64,000 nt of DNA from Symbiodinium natans (GCA_905221605.1 CAJNDS010002705.1:1-64000); one strand, 5' to 3'. Shown: positions 17,778 through 26,897, counted from the stretch's first letter. Made by a program: numbers and translations. Notes: generated by a model from the letters alone, not told the origin.

Positions 17778-17867
17778 ATGCCCAAATCCGCGAGGCTTCT
17801 GGGGGGCTACCACGCCGTGCAGATACCGCCCACAAGACAAGGCCGGGGAACGGCGCAGCTCGGAGAA
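17778..17867 (+). CDS. Exon-like island with ATG and telomeric donor
   Basis: MPKSARLLGGYHAVQIPPTR then QGRGTAQLGE, ending GAA|GTTTAGGG. Basic N-terminus; possible first exon. The donor is the first unit of the G-rich array. Confidence 0.45.
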
Positions 17868-17931
17868 GTTTAGGGTTTAGGGTCTAGGGTTTGGTGGGAG
17901 GTTCATGAGCATTTAAACTGCACCCCGCTCC

Positions 17932-17988
17932 TTGGTGTATCGGTTTGTGCACCCCACCTTCGACGAGGGTCGAGTTCAGCAGCCTTTG
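17932..17988 (+). CDS. Exon-like island
   Basis: LVYRFVHPTFDEGRVQQPLG, followed by GGTTCAGGGTTTCGGG. Coding-like, short. Confidence 0.35.
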
Positions 17989-18264
17989 GGGTTCAGGGTT
18001 TCGGGTTTAGGGTTTGGGTTTGGGGGTTGGGTTTTGGGGGGTGTTGGGGCGTTGGGGTTTAGGTGGGGGAGTTTAGGGTTGACGGGTTAGTAAAGTAGCC
18101 AACCCCAGAAAGGATAGATTCCAGCTTTTTCATTGCCGGGCTTGTGGTGCCGAAAATTCCTAGGCCGAAGGTCCGCAAAAGGCCGAGGTTACCCTCGGAA
18201 AAGGCTTCGCTAGGTCCCAATGAGGTTTTACTTTATCAACCCCTCCCAGAGGATGACCTGCAAT

Positions 18265-18411
18265 AGTACTTGGAGGTGTATAGTACTTAAGAACCAGTTA
18301 TAACCGTACTTATAACCCACTTGTAAGCCCCCTAAGTGCCCTAATATGGTTATAAGTACAGTTATAAGTACAGTTATAATTGTTTAATCAGTACCATGAA
18401 CCTCCAAGTAG
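18265..18411 (+). mobile_element. Family A introner-like element A4
   Basis: AGTACTTGGAGGTG at the left and TACCATGAACCTCCAAGTAG at the right; GT at 18266 and AG at 18410-18411. The interior has a duplicated TTATAAGTACAG. Flanks are not clearly coding. Confidence 0.55.
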
Positions 18412-18605
18412 TATAGGGTAACGGTACTATTTGGGGGTTCTACTTGGATCCTCCCAGGGGGCTCGATTTAAAGCCAAAGCAACGGGTACCCTGTTTATGC
18501 CTGGGTAGCTCTGGGATGTCGAGACCCTAAACCCGGAACCCCGGTTCTTTTGGGCGCCGAAGGGACGTAAAGTGGCAGATTCTTGGGTTCAGGGACAGTT
18601 TCAGT

Positions 18606-18705
18606 TCCAACCCTAAACCCTAAACCCTAAACCCTAAACCCTAAACCCTAAACCCTAAACCCTAAACCCTAAACCCTAAACCCTAAACCCTAAACCCCAA
18701 ACCCT
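18606..18705. repeat. CCCTAAA array
   Basis: About fourteen regular units on +. Confidence 0.85.
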
Positions 18706-18743
18706 AAGCCCCTTCGCTCCCGGCCGGGCTTCTAAAGCAAAAC

Positions 18744-19016
18744 TTGCAATCCGACATCCTTGTCGGTCCGACATTCAGCACAGTACCTTGTGGACCAATG
18801 AACCCCAGATGGGCTTTCCGAAATTCGGGGCATCTTTTTTGGGGTCCTTATTATCAGAAAAATCCTACTATATGGGGGTCTATATTTCGGGTCCCTGATT
18901 TTCGTAAACCCCCAAATGAACCATACAAGGGTTTCTGGTTCATATGCCCTAGTCAGGATTATCGTAGTCTAGGGTATATGACCCCAATCTTAGGCTTCAC
19001 CTGGTCCGCAAAGTAG
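18744..19016 (+). CDS. 90-codon open frame containing two repeat insertions
   Basis: The frame is open from 18744 (a TTG, not a proven start) to TAG 19014-19016. The first 25 residues look coding (QSDILVGPTFSTVPCGPMNP...). The middle is the reversed family B element at 18819-18915, and the end is a small inverted repeat (GGTTCATATGCCCTAG/CTAGGGTATATGACC, 18940-18982). The ORF is therefore probably an exon plus intron sequence read through. Confidence 0.3.
   Translation: MQSDILVGPTFSTVPCGPMNPRWAFRNSGHLFWGPYYQKNPTIWGSIFRVPDFRKPPNEPYKGFWFICPSQDYRSLGYMTPILGFTWSAK
18819..18915 (-). mobile_element. Family B element in reverse orientation
   Basis: CCGAAATTCGGGGCATC to GATTTTCGTAAACCCCCAAA, complementary to B1-type copies. 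Confidence 0.5.
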
Positions 19017-19017
19017 C

Positions 19018-19047
19018 GCCCCCCCCCCCCCCCCCCCCCCCTCCCCC
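19018..19047 (+). repeat. Poly-C tract
   Basis: About 24 C, one T, then more C. Similar homopolymers lie at 9238-9259, 25290-25332, 31392-31406, 37866-37889 (G) and 49746-49762 (G). Confidence 0.8.
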
Positions 19048-19112
19048 CGAATACTGCGCTAGCTAGCTAGCCTTGTTGTGAGTGGCTGTGCATGGCATGG
19101 TCGTTCCCTAAA

Positions 19113-19465
19113 CTCCTACACACTCCTAAACTCCTAAACTCCTAAACTCCTAAACTCCTAAACTCCTAAACTCCTAAACTCCTAAACTCCTAAACTCCTA
19201 AACTCCTAAACTCCTAAACTCCTAAAGCCCTAAACTCTAAATCCTCAACCCTCTCGCTGCGGACCTGAAGCCGGAGAGCTAAAGCCTAAACCCCGAGCAG
19301 CAAGCGCAAACCTCAGAATGAGAAGGTAGACCCTAGACCCTAGACCCTAGACCCTAAACCCTAAACCCTAAACCCTAAACCCTAAACCCTAAACCCTAAA
19401 CCCTAAACCCTAAACCCTCCAAAACCCAAAACCCTAAACCCTAAACCCTAAACCCTAAACCCTAA
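19113..19465. repeat. CTCCTAAA octamer array, then CCCTAAA
   Basis: 19113-19225 holds about thirteen CTCCTAAA units, a distinct octamer. After 95 bp of unique DNA, ordinary CCCTAGA/CCCTAAA units run at 19325-19465. Confidence 0.85.
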
Positions 19466-19948
19466 ACCTCGGAATCATAGCCTTGGAATGACAAGGTACG
19501 TGCCTCTCAACTCTAGCACTGGCCTGCACTTCACCAAAATGCTCCTTGGAAGTACTGTCGCTTAAGGCTTCGGGGTTGACGGTTTAGGGAGGTTGGCTAG
19601 GCGTTAGGGCTTAGGTTCTAGGTGCTTAGCGTCAGTCTTGAGAAGGGCTCGGGCCTTCTTGATTGTAGAGGCCTTCTTAAGTGCTTTTTAAGTTTGATGA
19701 GTTTGGTGAGGTTTTACAGCTTTGCAGCCGCGGCGGTGATTGTATTTGTACATGTTTCGTGATACATGTTTCATACACATCACACACTCTTCTAGGGCCT
19801 TTAGGCTTGGGGTTTAGGTTCTTCATCTGCCCCCCCCCCCCAGACTCTTCTCTAAACCCCCCAAGGAAGTCCATGTAGACTGCCTTGCGCCGGTGTCCCT
19901 AGCCGCTCAACCACCTCCCATAGTCCAACTTATTCCCTCTTTGGGCGG

Positions 19949-20017
19949 TTTAGGTTCCCATATAAGCCCCTTTAAGCGCAGATCGGCATTTTGATGCTAG
20001 GTGACTGGGCAACCTAG
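19949..20017 (+). mobile_element. Family E introner-like element
   Basis: GTTTAGGTTCCCATATAAGC at the left and CTGGGCAACCTAG at the right. Relatives at 23776-23828, 35020-35105, 38097-38169 and 51602-51675; the last supplies an acceptor to an in-phase exon. Confidence 0.4.
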
Positions 20018-20049
20018 ATGAAGCCTGGTTATGATTCGGGTTTTGGTGA

Positions 20050-20262
20050 GTGTATACATGGTCCCTTGATAAACTCTTGACCAATCGTTTGACGAGTGCA
20101 TATATGGAGTGCCCGGTTGAAGATGCTTGTAGTAAACGCCATACTCCATATGATGTAGCCATAGAACTTTCCGGCTCAACTGCAATGCACCAAGATCTAC
20201 AGATCTCACGCCTCAGCTCATATTGCAAGATCCTGTCCTGTTGGCTGGCCCCTAAACCCTAA
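20050..20262 (+). CDS. Open frame of uncertain status
   Basis: About 70 codons (middle: ECPVEDACSKRHTPYDVAIE...) end in CCCTAAACCC repeats. The start is not an established ATG, and the opposite strand is equally open. Listed because the base composition is lower in GC than its surroundings. Confidence 0.2.
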   Translation: MYTWSLDKLLTNRLTSAYMECPVEDACSKRHTPYDVAIELSGSTAMHQDLQISRLSSYCKILSCWLAPKP

Positions 20263-20639
20263 ACCCTAAACCCTTAAACCTTAAACCCTAAACCCTAAAC
20301 CCTGAACCCTAACCCCTGGAGCCTAAACCCTAAATAGGGTCGTGAACATCTTGAAGGGAAACCTTAGACCCGGCAGTTCCTACTTGGAGGATGCTGGGGC
20401 TTAGTAGGTAGGACCCAAAGTAGGCCCTTGTTCCGCTCTTGTTTAGGGTTTAAGGTTTAGGGTTTAGGGTTTAGGGATTAGGTTTTAAGCTTCTTGGAAA
20501 CCAAATAAGGGCACCCTTTTGTTTTCCTAGGGGTGCTCTTGGGTGTAGGTAAGTAGTTGCTACGCAGGGTTATTCAGTAGGACGTTCCTTTCAGGGTGCT
20601 GCTTGCCTGTGCCGACTTACGAAAAACCCTCAAAGCCCA

Positions 20640-20748
20640 TAAACCCTAAACCCTAAACCCTAAACCCTAAACCCTAAACCCTAAACCCTAAACCCTAAAC
20701 CCTAAACCCTAAACCCTAAACCCTAAACCCTAAACCCTAAGCCCTAAG
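20640..20748. repeat. CCCTAAA array
   Basis: About fifteen units, directly upstream of the exon-like island at 20756. Confidence 0.85.
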
Positions 20749-20755
20749 CCCTGAG

Positions 20756-20834
20756 GTGGTCCTGGGGAAAGAACCAGGCCCCAATTTGGAAGGACTACTA
20801 TGAGCCTTGGGAGTCGGCATTCAACAGTGCCTAA
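20756..20834 (+). CDS. Terminal exon-like island, Trp-rich
   Basis: WSWGKNQAPIWKDYYEPWES then AFNSA and TAA 20832-20834. Four Trp in 25 residues argues for real coding rather than chance. No family recognised. Confidence 0.45.
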
Positions 20835-20847
20835 GCTTGAACTGAAG

Positions 20848-20974
20848 TATAGGGTTTAGGGTTTAGGGTTTAGGGTTTAGGGTTTCGGGTTTGGGGTTTA
20901 GGGTTTCGGGTTTAGGGTTTAGGGTTTCGGGTTTAGGGTTTAGGGTTTAGGGTTTAGGGTTTAGGGTTTAGGGT
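20848..20974. repeat. TTTAGGG/TTTCGGG array
   Basis: G-rich units with interspersed TTTCGGG, opposite in orientation to the array just upstream of the previous exon. Confidence 0.85.
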
Positions 20975-20978
20975 TCAG

Positions 20979-21089
20979 CATCTCAAGTCCAAGCATTCGC
21001 TCGTCAAGCACTTCATCGAGCGTTGGAAAAATACCCGCCCGCCCCAAGAATCCCATAACATTAAGAAAATATTTCACTTACATTTATAA
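20979..21089 (+). CDS. Terminal exon-like island
   Basis: After GGTTCAG: HLKSKHSLVKHFIERWKNTR then PPQESHNIKKIFHLHL and TAA 21087-21089. Basic and amphipathic. Confidence 0.4.
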   Translation, partial: HLKSKHSLVKHFIERWKNTRPPQESHNIKKIFHLHL

Positions 21090-21129
21090 ATTCAGGTGTC
21101 GAGACAACAACCCTAAAGCCAACCCAGAA

Positions 21130-21420
21130 AAGAGCGGGCCTTGAACCCCCCTGAACCCTAAAGCCAGCCCATAATGGGGCCTGAGCCCTAAAGCCCCTAA
21201 AACCAGCCCAGACCCTGAACCCTAAAGCCAGCCCAGACTAGGCCCTGAACCCTAAAGCCAGCCCAGAGTGGGGCTTGAACCCTAAGCCAGCCCAGAGTGG
21301 GGCATGAACCCTAAAGTCAGCCCAGAGTAAGGCCTGAACCCTAAAGCCAGCCCAGACCAGACTACCCCTGAACCCTAAAGAGCCAGCCCAGAGTGGGGCC
21401 TAAAGGCAGCCTGAACCCTA
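21130..21420 (+). repeat. Tandem repeat of about 31 bp (CCTGAACCCTAAAGCCAGCC)
   Basis: About nine imperfect copies combining a CCCTAAA-like heptamer with GCCAGCCCAGAGTGGGG. A telomere-like unit has been captured in a longer satellite monomer. Confidence 0.75.
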
Positions 21421-21422
21421 AA

Positions 21423-21530
21423 ACCACCTTGCCCAGTAACACCGCGACCTTGCGCAGTAAAAAACGGCGACCTTGCCCAGTAAAACGGCGACCTTGCCCA
21501 GTAAATCGACGACCTTGCCCAGTAATTCCC
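21423..21530 (+). repeat. 21-bp tandem repeat ACCTTGCCCAGTAAAACGGCG
   Basis: Five copies with small changes directly after the 31-bp satellite. An ORF through it is repeat-driven. Confidence 0.75.
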
Positions 21531-21703
21531 CAACATTTAAACTACATATGTAAGAGAGGTGTAGGGCTTTTGGTTCGTAGAGTTTAGGGCACTCGCTGGG
21601 GCTTGAATTTAGAGCTTGGAGCCTGGGTGTTGTGATCTGTTGGCAAGTCACGGCAGCCCTTAGCCCTGCAAACTTTAAGCCCTGAATCCTAAACGCCTAC
21701 CTT

Positions 21704-21812
21704 GGTAGACCAGTGGTGCCCTTTGGCCCTTTTTGTGTCTCAAGGGTCCCGTATACAGTAACCTACCCCAGAAAGGGTACCCTCATTATAATATGTTTGC
21801 TGGGATACCAAG
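21704..21812 (+). mobile_element. Family D introner-like element D2
   Basis: GGTAGACCAGTGGTGCCC to TTGCTGGGATACCAAG with the shared core GAAAGGGTACCCTCATTATA also seen in D1. Confidence 0.5.
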
Positions 21813-21884
21813 AAGCCCTCAACCCCAAAGCCTAAACCCTCAACCCTAAACCCCTCTCTATCACATGATGATTTAAACTTTAAT

Positions 21885-22530
21885 GAATTCGTGGTTAATG
21901 GCAAATTTTTCGTGCTTCGTCGCCAATTTTTCGTGGGTCATGGCCATTTTTTCGTGGTTCATGGCCAATTTTTCGTGGTTCATGGCCAAATCGTTCGTGC
22001 TTCATATGCTTGAAATGAACGGACACAACAAAACACCTAATTTGTTAACCTCATTTTCTTGCCATTGCATCTGTTGCGCGCTGCGTTAGCTAAGAAATGA
22101 ACGGGGCACAAGAAACGCGAATTGTGTTAACCTCATTGTCTTGAACTTGGCTCCTCTAGGCCTTTGTTGGTTGAGGCTTGGCTTAGAGGACCTGAAATTC
22201 TAGAAGCTCGAAACCCCAGGCCTTGAGGCCCTGAAACCCTTAAACCCGAGGCCCTGAAACCACGAAAAAAATGGCCATGAACCACGAACAAAATGGCCAT
22301 GAGCCAGGAAGAACATGAACCACGAAAAAATGGCCATGAACCACGAAAAAAATAGCCATGAACCACGACAACTTGGCCATGAACCACGAACAAAATGGCC
22401 ATGAGCCAGGAAGAACATGAACCACGAAAAAATGGCCATGAACCACGAAAAAATAGCCATAAACCACGACAACTTGGCCATGAACCACGAAAAAATGGCC
22501 ATGAGCTACGAACATTTGCCGCGAACCACG
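21885..22530. repeat. Large inverted arrangement of CGTGGTTCATGGCCA repeats
   Basis: 21885-22000 carries CGTGGTTCATGGCCATTTTT units; 22258-22530 carries the complement (ATGGCCATGAACCACGAAAA) about a dozen times with a period near 21 bp. Between them lies a roughly 80-bp tandem duplication (TGTTAACCTCATT at 22045 and 22127). The whole forms a foldback of about 650 bp. Confidence 0.65.
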
Positions 22531-22663
22531 AAAAAACGGCCAGGCCTTTTGAGGCTGAGATGATTGGAGAGTACTTGGTACTTTTTGAATGTTATGGGAT
22601 TCTCTGGGTGGGTGGGTGTTGCATCAGAGACTTTACTATACAACTGCTCGATCCGGAGCTGCT

Positions 22664-22938
22664 GAACCCTAAACCCTAAACCCTAAACCCTAAACCCTAA
22701 ACCTTAAACCCTAAACCCTAAACCCTAAACCCTAAACCCTAAACCCGAAACCCGAAACCCGAAATCCTAAAACCCTAACACCCTAAAACCCTAAACCCTA
22801 AACCCCGAAACCCCGAAACCCCGAAACCCCGAAACCCCGAAACCCCGAAACCCCGAAACCCCGAAACCCCGAAACCCCGAAACCCCGAAACCCGAAACCC
22901 TAAACCCTAAACCCTAAACCCTAAACCCTAAGCCCTAC
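22664..22938. repeat. CCCTAAA array with CCCCGAAA block
   Basis: CCCTAAA, then about eleven CCCCGAAA octamers (22800-22890), then CCCTAAA again: a local variant expansion nested in the standard array. Confidence 0.9.
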
Positions 22939-23146
22939 CTCAAATCATCGGTTTCCCTTGAGGCGGTCTGGGGAGCTCCAGGTCTCCAATGTTTCTGTGT
23001 CGTTGAGCTTCTCCGTTTAGGGTTTAGGGTTTAGGGTTTAGGGTTTAGGGTTTCGGGTTTAGGGCTCAGGGTTTAGGGGTTGAGGGTTTCGGGTTTAGGG
23101 TTTGGGGTTGAGGGTAAAGTGTAGGGGTTAGGGTGAGCTTCTCCAG

Positions 23147-23234
23147 GCCACTTCTGGCAGACGTTCGAGTTTCCGGCAAAGACCCAGCACTTTTTCGACC
23201 TCGCTCTTGTGCCAATTCCGGGAGGCGGAGCGCC
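23147..23234 (+). CDS. Exon-like island
   Basis: After CTCCAG: HFWQTFEFPAKTQHFFDLAL then VPIPGGGAP before CCCTCAACCC. Aromatic-rich and coding-like in this frame only. No family recognised. Confidence 0.45.
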
Positions 23235-23572
23235 CTCAACCCTAAACCCTAAACCCTAAACCCTAAACCCTCAACCCTCAACCCGAAACCCGAAACCCGA
23301 AACCCGAAACCCCAAACCCCAAAACCCTAAACCCCAAATCCTACGGGCTTGGGGCCTGGCAGGGTCATACAGGAGCCTGGAGAATCACGGAGATTATGAC
23401 CTTGCAAATCCTTCTAGAACCCTCAACCACAACCCTAAGCCATGTTTAGAATGTGGGACGGCCCCCAGGTACCTGTCCTGGTATGCTCGAGGCTTTCCTG
23501 GGTTTTTCCCTTTTCCCATTTTGAGTATTTTGTTCTTGTGCTAAGGGTCCCTTTTTGGGTTTAGGGTTTCAG

Positions 23573-23627
23573 GGTGGCGTACGATATGGGGACTCAAGAC
23601 GGAACCAAATTCAGCTGCCCATTTTAA
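23573..23627 (+). CDS. Short terminal exon-like island
   Basis: After GTTTCAG: VAYDMGTQDGTKFSCPF and TAA 23625-23627. Confidence 0.3.
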
Positions 23628-23652
23628 GCCAGAAGGCGAAAGAACAGGCTTT

Positions 23653-23728
23653 GTAGCCCAGTCCCTTATAAAGTAGCCACCCCCGAAAAAGGTTGTTTTT
23701 TTTATTATATGGTTGCTGGGCTGCCGAG
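23653..23728 (+). mobile_element. Family D element, short copy D3
   Basis: GTAGCCCAGTCCC to GGTTGCTGGGCTGCCGAG, with inverted AGCCCAG/CTGGGCT ends. Confidence 0.4.
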
Positions 23729-23869
23729 CTCATCTAGGATCGGGAGTAGGCACTTTTTTCCTTTTTTTAGGGTTGGGGTTCACTTAAAAGGGTACCCTTT
23801 TATTCCTAGGTTACTCCCGGGTCTAGAAATTGGGCTTAAGAAAAATTGTCAGAGGTTTTTTTTTTTTAG

Positions 23870-23945
23870 GGATTTAGGGGTTTAGGGGTTTAGGGGTTTA
23901 GGGGTTTAGGGGTTTAGGGGTTTATGGGTTTAGGGGTTTAGTTGG
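23870..23945. repeat. TTTAGGGG octamer array
   Basis: About nine copies of the 8-bp variant TTTAGGGG. Confidence 0.8.
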
Positions 23946-24062
23946 TTTAGGGTTTGTGGTTCTGGGTCTAGGAGGCATTCTGGAAGTCCCACTTCGTAAC
24001 ACTTCCCCACACCTTGCCCCTAAACCCTGAACGAAGAAACCCTGCCCCCTAGCCCCCCCAAA

Positions 24063-24137
24063 GCCCCCGAACCCCCTGAGGCTTTTTTGTCCGCCCTGCA
24101 ACAGTCCGCGCGGTCCCTCAACCCACGGTCCTTAAAG
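24063..24137 (+). CDS. Exon-like island with telomeric donor
   Basis: APEPPEAFLSALQQSARSLN then PRSLK, ending AAG|GTTTAGGG. A clean donor at the first base pair of a G-rich array. Confidence 0.45.
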
Positions 24138-24201
24138 GTTTAGGGTTCAGGGTTCAGGGTTTAAGGTTTAGAGTTTAGGGTTTAGGGTTTAGGGCTAAGC
24201 C

Positions 24202-24290
24202 TTTGGAGTTTCAGCAGACGAAAGGTTCAGCTCCTTGATTACGCGAGGTCTGACCGGCGCAGACCAGTCCACCTTGCAACGGCAGGCGCG
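24202..24290 (+). CDS. Exon-like island
   Basis: FGVSADERFSSLITRGLTGA then DQSTLQRQA, ending GCGCG|GTGTGGGG. Coding-like; the join to 24063 was not established. Confidence 0.4.
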
Positions 24291-24357
24291 GTGTGGGGTT
24301 GAGGGCTTGCTTAGAGGTTCATGGTGCTGAACAACCCAATCAAACTTTGCGGTTCTC

Positions 24358-24461
24358 TACTGTACTTTAGATCCTTAGCCTTTTTGGGCTTGTTGGGTTT
24401 CTTATTACGGCAGCGAAAAAACTTAATTCATAGCTACCCTCCTAAGTGCAGCCAAGTAAAG
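24358..24461 (+). repeat. Family H repeat, copy 1
   Basis: A segment of about 104 bp containing TTTAGATCCTTAGCCTTTTT and TAGCTACCCTCCTAAGTGCA, shared with 33990-34093 at high identity. It is flanked at the left by a family A-like half end (GAGGTTCATGGTGCT). Confidence 0.55.
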
Positions 24462-24495
24462 CTGTAGTTGTAACCCAACACCATGTTCGCTATAG

Positions 24496-24603
24496 GCACG
24501 ACCTTCGGTGAAGGACCCGGGCAGGTTTGGTCACAGGAATTGAGGGGACTCATGGAACGCGTTGCCAAACTCAACCTTCATCACATCTTGTTAGGGGGGC
24601 CCG
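24496..24603 (+). CDS. Exon-like island with telomeric donor
   Basis: After CTATAG: TTFGEGPGQVWSQELRGLME then RVAKLNLHHILLGGP, ending G|GTTTAGGG. Amphipathic and coding-like. Confidence 0.45.
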
Positions 24604-24670
24604 GTTTAGGGTTTAGGGTTTAGGGAAGTTTAGGTTTTATTTAGGGTTTAGGGTTTAGAGTCTAGCCGCC

Positions 24671-24705
24671 AGGCTAGTCATTGTGACATCGTTCATGCTG
24701 CTTAT
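24671..24705 (+). CDS. Hydrophobic exon-like piece before introner B5
   Basis: RLVIVTSFMLL followed directly by family B element B5. The sequence after the element (MAMVLMITLNMFAG) is also hydrophobic, suggesting a split transmembrane helix. The exact splice positions were not resolved. Confidence 0.35.
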
Positions 24706-24808
24706 GTGGGAGTTTACGAACATAAGGCACCCCAAGTATAGACCCCCCAAATAGGATTCCCTTCTAATCGGGACCCCAATAAGGTACCCCAAATACCAAA
24801 CCCCCATG
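24706..24808 (+). mobile_element. Family B introner-like element B5
   Basis: GTGGGAGTTTACGAACATAA to ATACCAAACCCCCATG with the family core ACCCCCCAAATAGGATTCCC. It interrupts a hydrophobic coding-like stretch. Confidence 0.5.
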
Positions 24809-24905
24809 TGTTATGGCCATGGTGCTGATGATTACTCTGAACATGTTTGCGGGAGGGTTTAGGGTTTAGGGTTTAGGGTTTAGGGTTTAGGGTTTAGGGC
24901 TTGTG

Positions 24906-24989
24906 GGGATGTTGTTGTACATTGCCGAAAGACTGATGGAAGCGCTGGCTCAGATGGCTGATCACACATACCATATCAGTCTTGGGAGC
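24906..24989 (+). CDS. Exon-like island with telomeric donor
   Basis: GMLLYIAERLMEALAQMADH then TYHISLGS, ending AGC|GTTTAGGG. Clear amphipathic helix; donor at 24990. Confidence 0.5.
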
Positions 24990-25092
24990 GTTTAGGGATT
25001 GGGGTTTGGGGTTTGGGGTTTGGGGTTTGGGGTTTAGGGTTTAGGGTTTAGGGTTTAGGGATTGGGGTTTGGGGTTTGGGGTTTAGGGTTTA
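24990..25092. repeat. TTTAGGG/TTTGGGG array
   Basis: Mixed G-rich units beginning exactly at the exon boundary. Confidence 0.85.
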
Positions 25093-25109
25093 GCATCAGG
25101 CAGCACCAG

Positions 25110-25215
25110 GAAGCCTCTCCAGCACGGTTTCGTTTATGTCGTTGAGAAGCTCTCCGCTCGTGCGTCAAAGGTGCCACAAATTTCGTACGTCGGCGCAGGA
25201 CGTGCACTGTTTTAG
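25110..25215 (+). CDS. Terminal exon-like island
   Basis: After GCACCAG: KPLQHGFVYVVEKLSARASK then VPQISYVGAGRALF and TAG 25213-25215. Coding-like. A different frame is open downstream but reads through poly-C. Confidence 0.45.
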
Positions 25216-25289
25216 AGAGAGGTTCCGACACGCCCGTGTGTCAAATCCCACCCCCAAGGCGCGAAACAACCCAAGACACCACCCTCCCC

Positions 25290-25291
25290 CC

Positions 25292-25342
<51 letters not shown>

Positions 25343-25344
25343 AA
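25290..25344 (+). repeat. Poly-C followed by poly-A
   Basis: About 40 C followed by 12 A. Confidence 0.85.
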
Positions 25345-25419
25345 CACAAAACCTATACCCCATACCCCAAACCCCACACCCCAAACATAAGCCCTAAATC
25401 CTAAACCCTAACCCCTCAG

Positions 25420-25485
25420 GTGTCCGATCATCTTATCGACCTGGGCCTCGGCGTTGACAGCGGCTGCGCGACTCTGAGCAGCTGA
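25420..25485 (+). CDS. Terminal exon-like island
   Basis: After ACCCCTCAG: VSDHLIDLGLGVDSGCATLS then S and TGA 25483-25485. A C-rich array precedes. Confidence 0.45.
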   Translation: MSDHLIDLGLGVDSGCATLSS

Positions 25486-25504
25486 GAGCAGATCCCTATG
25501 GAAA

Positions 25505-25625
25505 TTATAGGGTCCTTAGGAGGGTTTAGGGTTTAGGGTTTGGGGTTAGGGTCTAGGGTCTAGGGTTTAGGGTTTAGGGTTTAGGGTTTAGGGTTTAGGG
25601 TTCAGGGTTCAGGGTTCAGGGTTCA
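25505..25625. repeat. TTTAGGG array with TTCAGGG end
   Basis: G-rich array changing to TTCAGGG units at the right. Confidence 0.85.
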
Positions 25626-25644
25626 TGGGAGTTAGGCACCTAGG

Positions 25645-25832
25645 AAACCGTAGAATAAGCTTGGGGAGCCTAAGGGAGGGAGTATCAGGGAACCTTGGGA
25701 TACATTCCCCCCTTGGACCCCCCTCCCTTGAGGACCTTAGGGAAGCTTAGGGAGCCGTAGGAAGTAGTGGGGAGCATTGGGGAATATATACCCTCCTTGA
25801 ACCCCCCTCCCTTAAGAACCTTAGGAGGAAAT
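25645..25832 (+). repeat. Tandem duplication of about 90 bp (GGAGCCTAAGGGAGG...ACCCCCCTCCCTT)
   Basis: Two diverged copies (25645-25735 and 25736-25832), each ending TTGGACCCCCCTCCCTTGA or similar. It borders the AT-rich mitochondrial-like segment. Confidence 0.55.
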
Positions 25833-25836
25833 CGAG

Positions 25837-26230
25837 AGCATCTTTAGTGCACGATGAGCGAACCAGAGAGTGCATGAGTACTATGAAGATGTGAACGAAA
25901 CGGGGGATTTAAAAGATAACCAAGAATTATTGACCAATGACTGCCAAGGAACAAATCATCCAAGAAGCATTCTATCTTTCTTGGGGGCTTCTTGAAAGGG
26001 GCTTTTATTAGTACTACTTTTATCGCCCCTTTAAAGGCCACAATTATGAGCGTTATTACGGGGGGTATAAGATAATAGTTTTGTGCCCCGTAAAACCTTA
26101 ATATTATATTACCAACCGTGAATAGAAAGACGAAGAGAAAGAGCGCACTAATTTGTAATGAAGCGAACGCAGTGAAAGAAGCACGAAATTCGAAAGCGAA
26201 TATTGATCATTCTTATTAGGGACGACTATT
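25837..26230. other. AT-rich segment, probable non-coding part of a mitochondrial insertion
   Basis: Much lower GC than the surroundings and free of heptamers. It has stem-loops such as GAAAGGGGC...GCCCCTTT (25994-26032) and TTACGGGG...CCCCGTAA (26056-26094). Paired inverted repeats are typical of dinoflagellate mitochondrial DNA. It is contiguous with the cytochrome b fragment that follows. Confidence 0.45.
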
Positions 26231-26442
26231 TCTTGCAACAAAAATATTTCAGGAATCTTCTTAGGCTTACATTGTACATCAGATATTAATTCAGCATATT
26301 TTCTCTTTTCTTTGTAATTAGAGAAATATATTATGGATTGTGTTTACGTTATCTTCATTCGAATGGTGTATCATTTGTATTTCTTTTTGTATTTCTTCAT
26401 CTTGGAAGAGCTATATCTTATGCTTCGTATGTTTATAATCCG
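26231..26442 (+). pseudogene. cob: Nuclear copy of mitochondrial cytochrome b fragment (NUMT)
   Basis: Translates as NISGIFLGLHCTSDINSAY, then in the next frame FSLFFVIREIYYGLCLRYLH and SNGVSFVFLFVFLHLGRAIS. This is the heme-b helix B region of cytochrome b: the RYLHxNG and LHxGR histidines that ligate the hemes are both present. A one-base loss in the T-run at 26299-26302 shifts the frame. The fragment is AT-rich and ends abruptly at 26442, so it is a dead nuclear insertion. Confidence 0.75.
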
Positions 26443-26542
26443 GTATGCTGTTGCAAGAAGAAAAACCCGGAGAAGTCGCAGCTAGTGTACCTGAACCTTC
26501 CAACCTTAAGCCGTACACCCTAAACCCTAAACCCTAAAGATT

Positions 26543-26743
26543 AAGTATGTGGACAAGAAGGATGGGAGTGCCTTTGGATTCGAGTCTTGTAGTCCCGAGA
26601 ATTCTGTTTGCATGCTAGTCCCGTATGCCCGTCGGGGCAGCACATGGGGCACGTCGCCCGGGCTGTCGCCCGGGCTGCCGCCCGCTAGTGACGTGCACCA
26701 GTCATCAGAAAATTTGGTTCGTACGCGAAAAGGGAGACAGTGA
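26543..26743 (+). CDS. Terminal exon-like island
   Basis: KYVDKKDGSAFGFESCSPEN then SVCMLVPYARRGSTWGTSPG... to TAG/TGA-type end at 26743 (66 codons). It includes the short repeat CGCCCGGGCTGTCGCCCGGG. Reasonable composition; no family recognised. Confidence 0.4.
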   Translation, partial: KYVDKKDGSAFGFESCSPENSVCMLVPYARRGSTWGTSPGLSPGLPPASDVHQSSENLVRTRKGRQ

Positions 26744-26897
26744 GCAAATGCTCGGTTTCCAGTTTCCAGCTTCTTTGTTGCAAAGCTGCAAACCTACTGC
26801 TCTGCTACCGCTCCCTCTTCTGTTTGGGCATTGCCCAAGTAGAGGTCCTCTAAAATACCCCTAACTACGTATCCTCTAGTCGGAGCGCCCCTTATCG

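Noticed and set aside
21130-21530. CRISPR-like regularly spaced repeats
   Set aside because: Units are contiguous tandem satellites with no spacers of constant length, and the genome is eukaryotic.
22240-22515. Repeat proteins read from the 21-bp foldback units on both strands
   Set aside because: The 21-bp period keeps frames open; translations are exact repeats without any domain.
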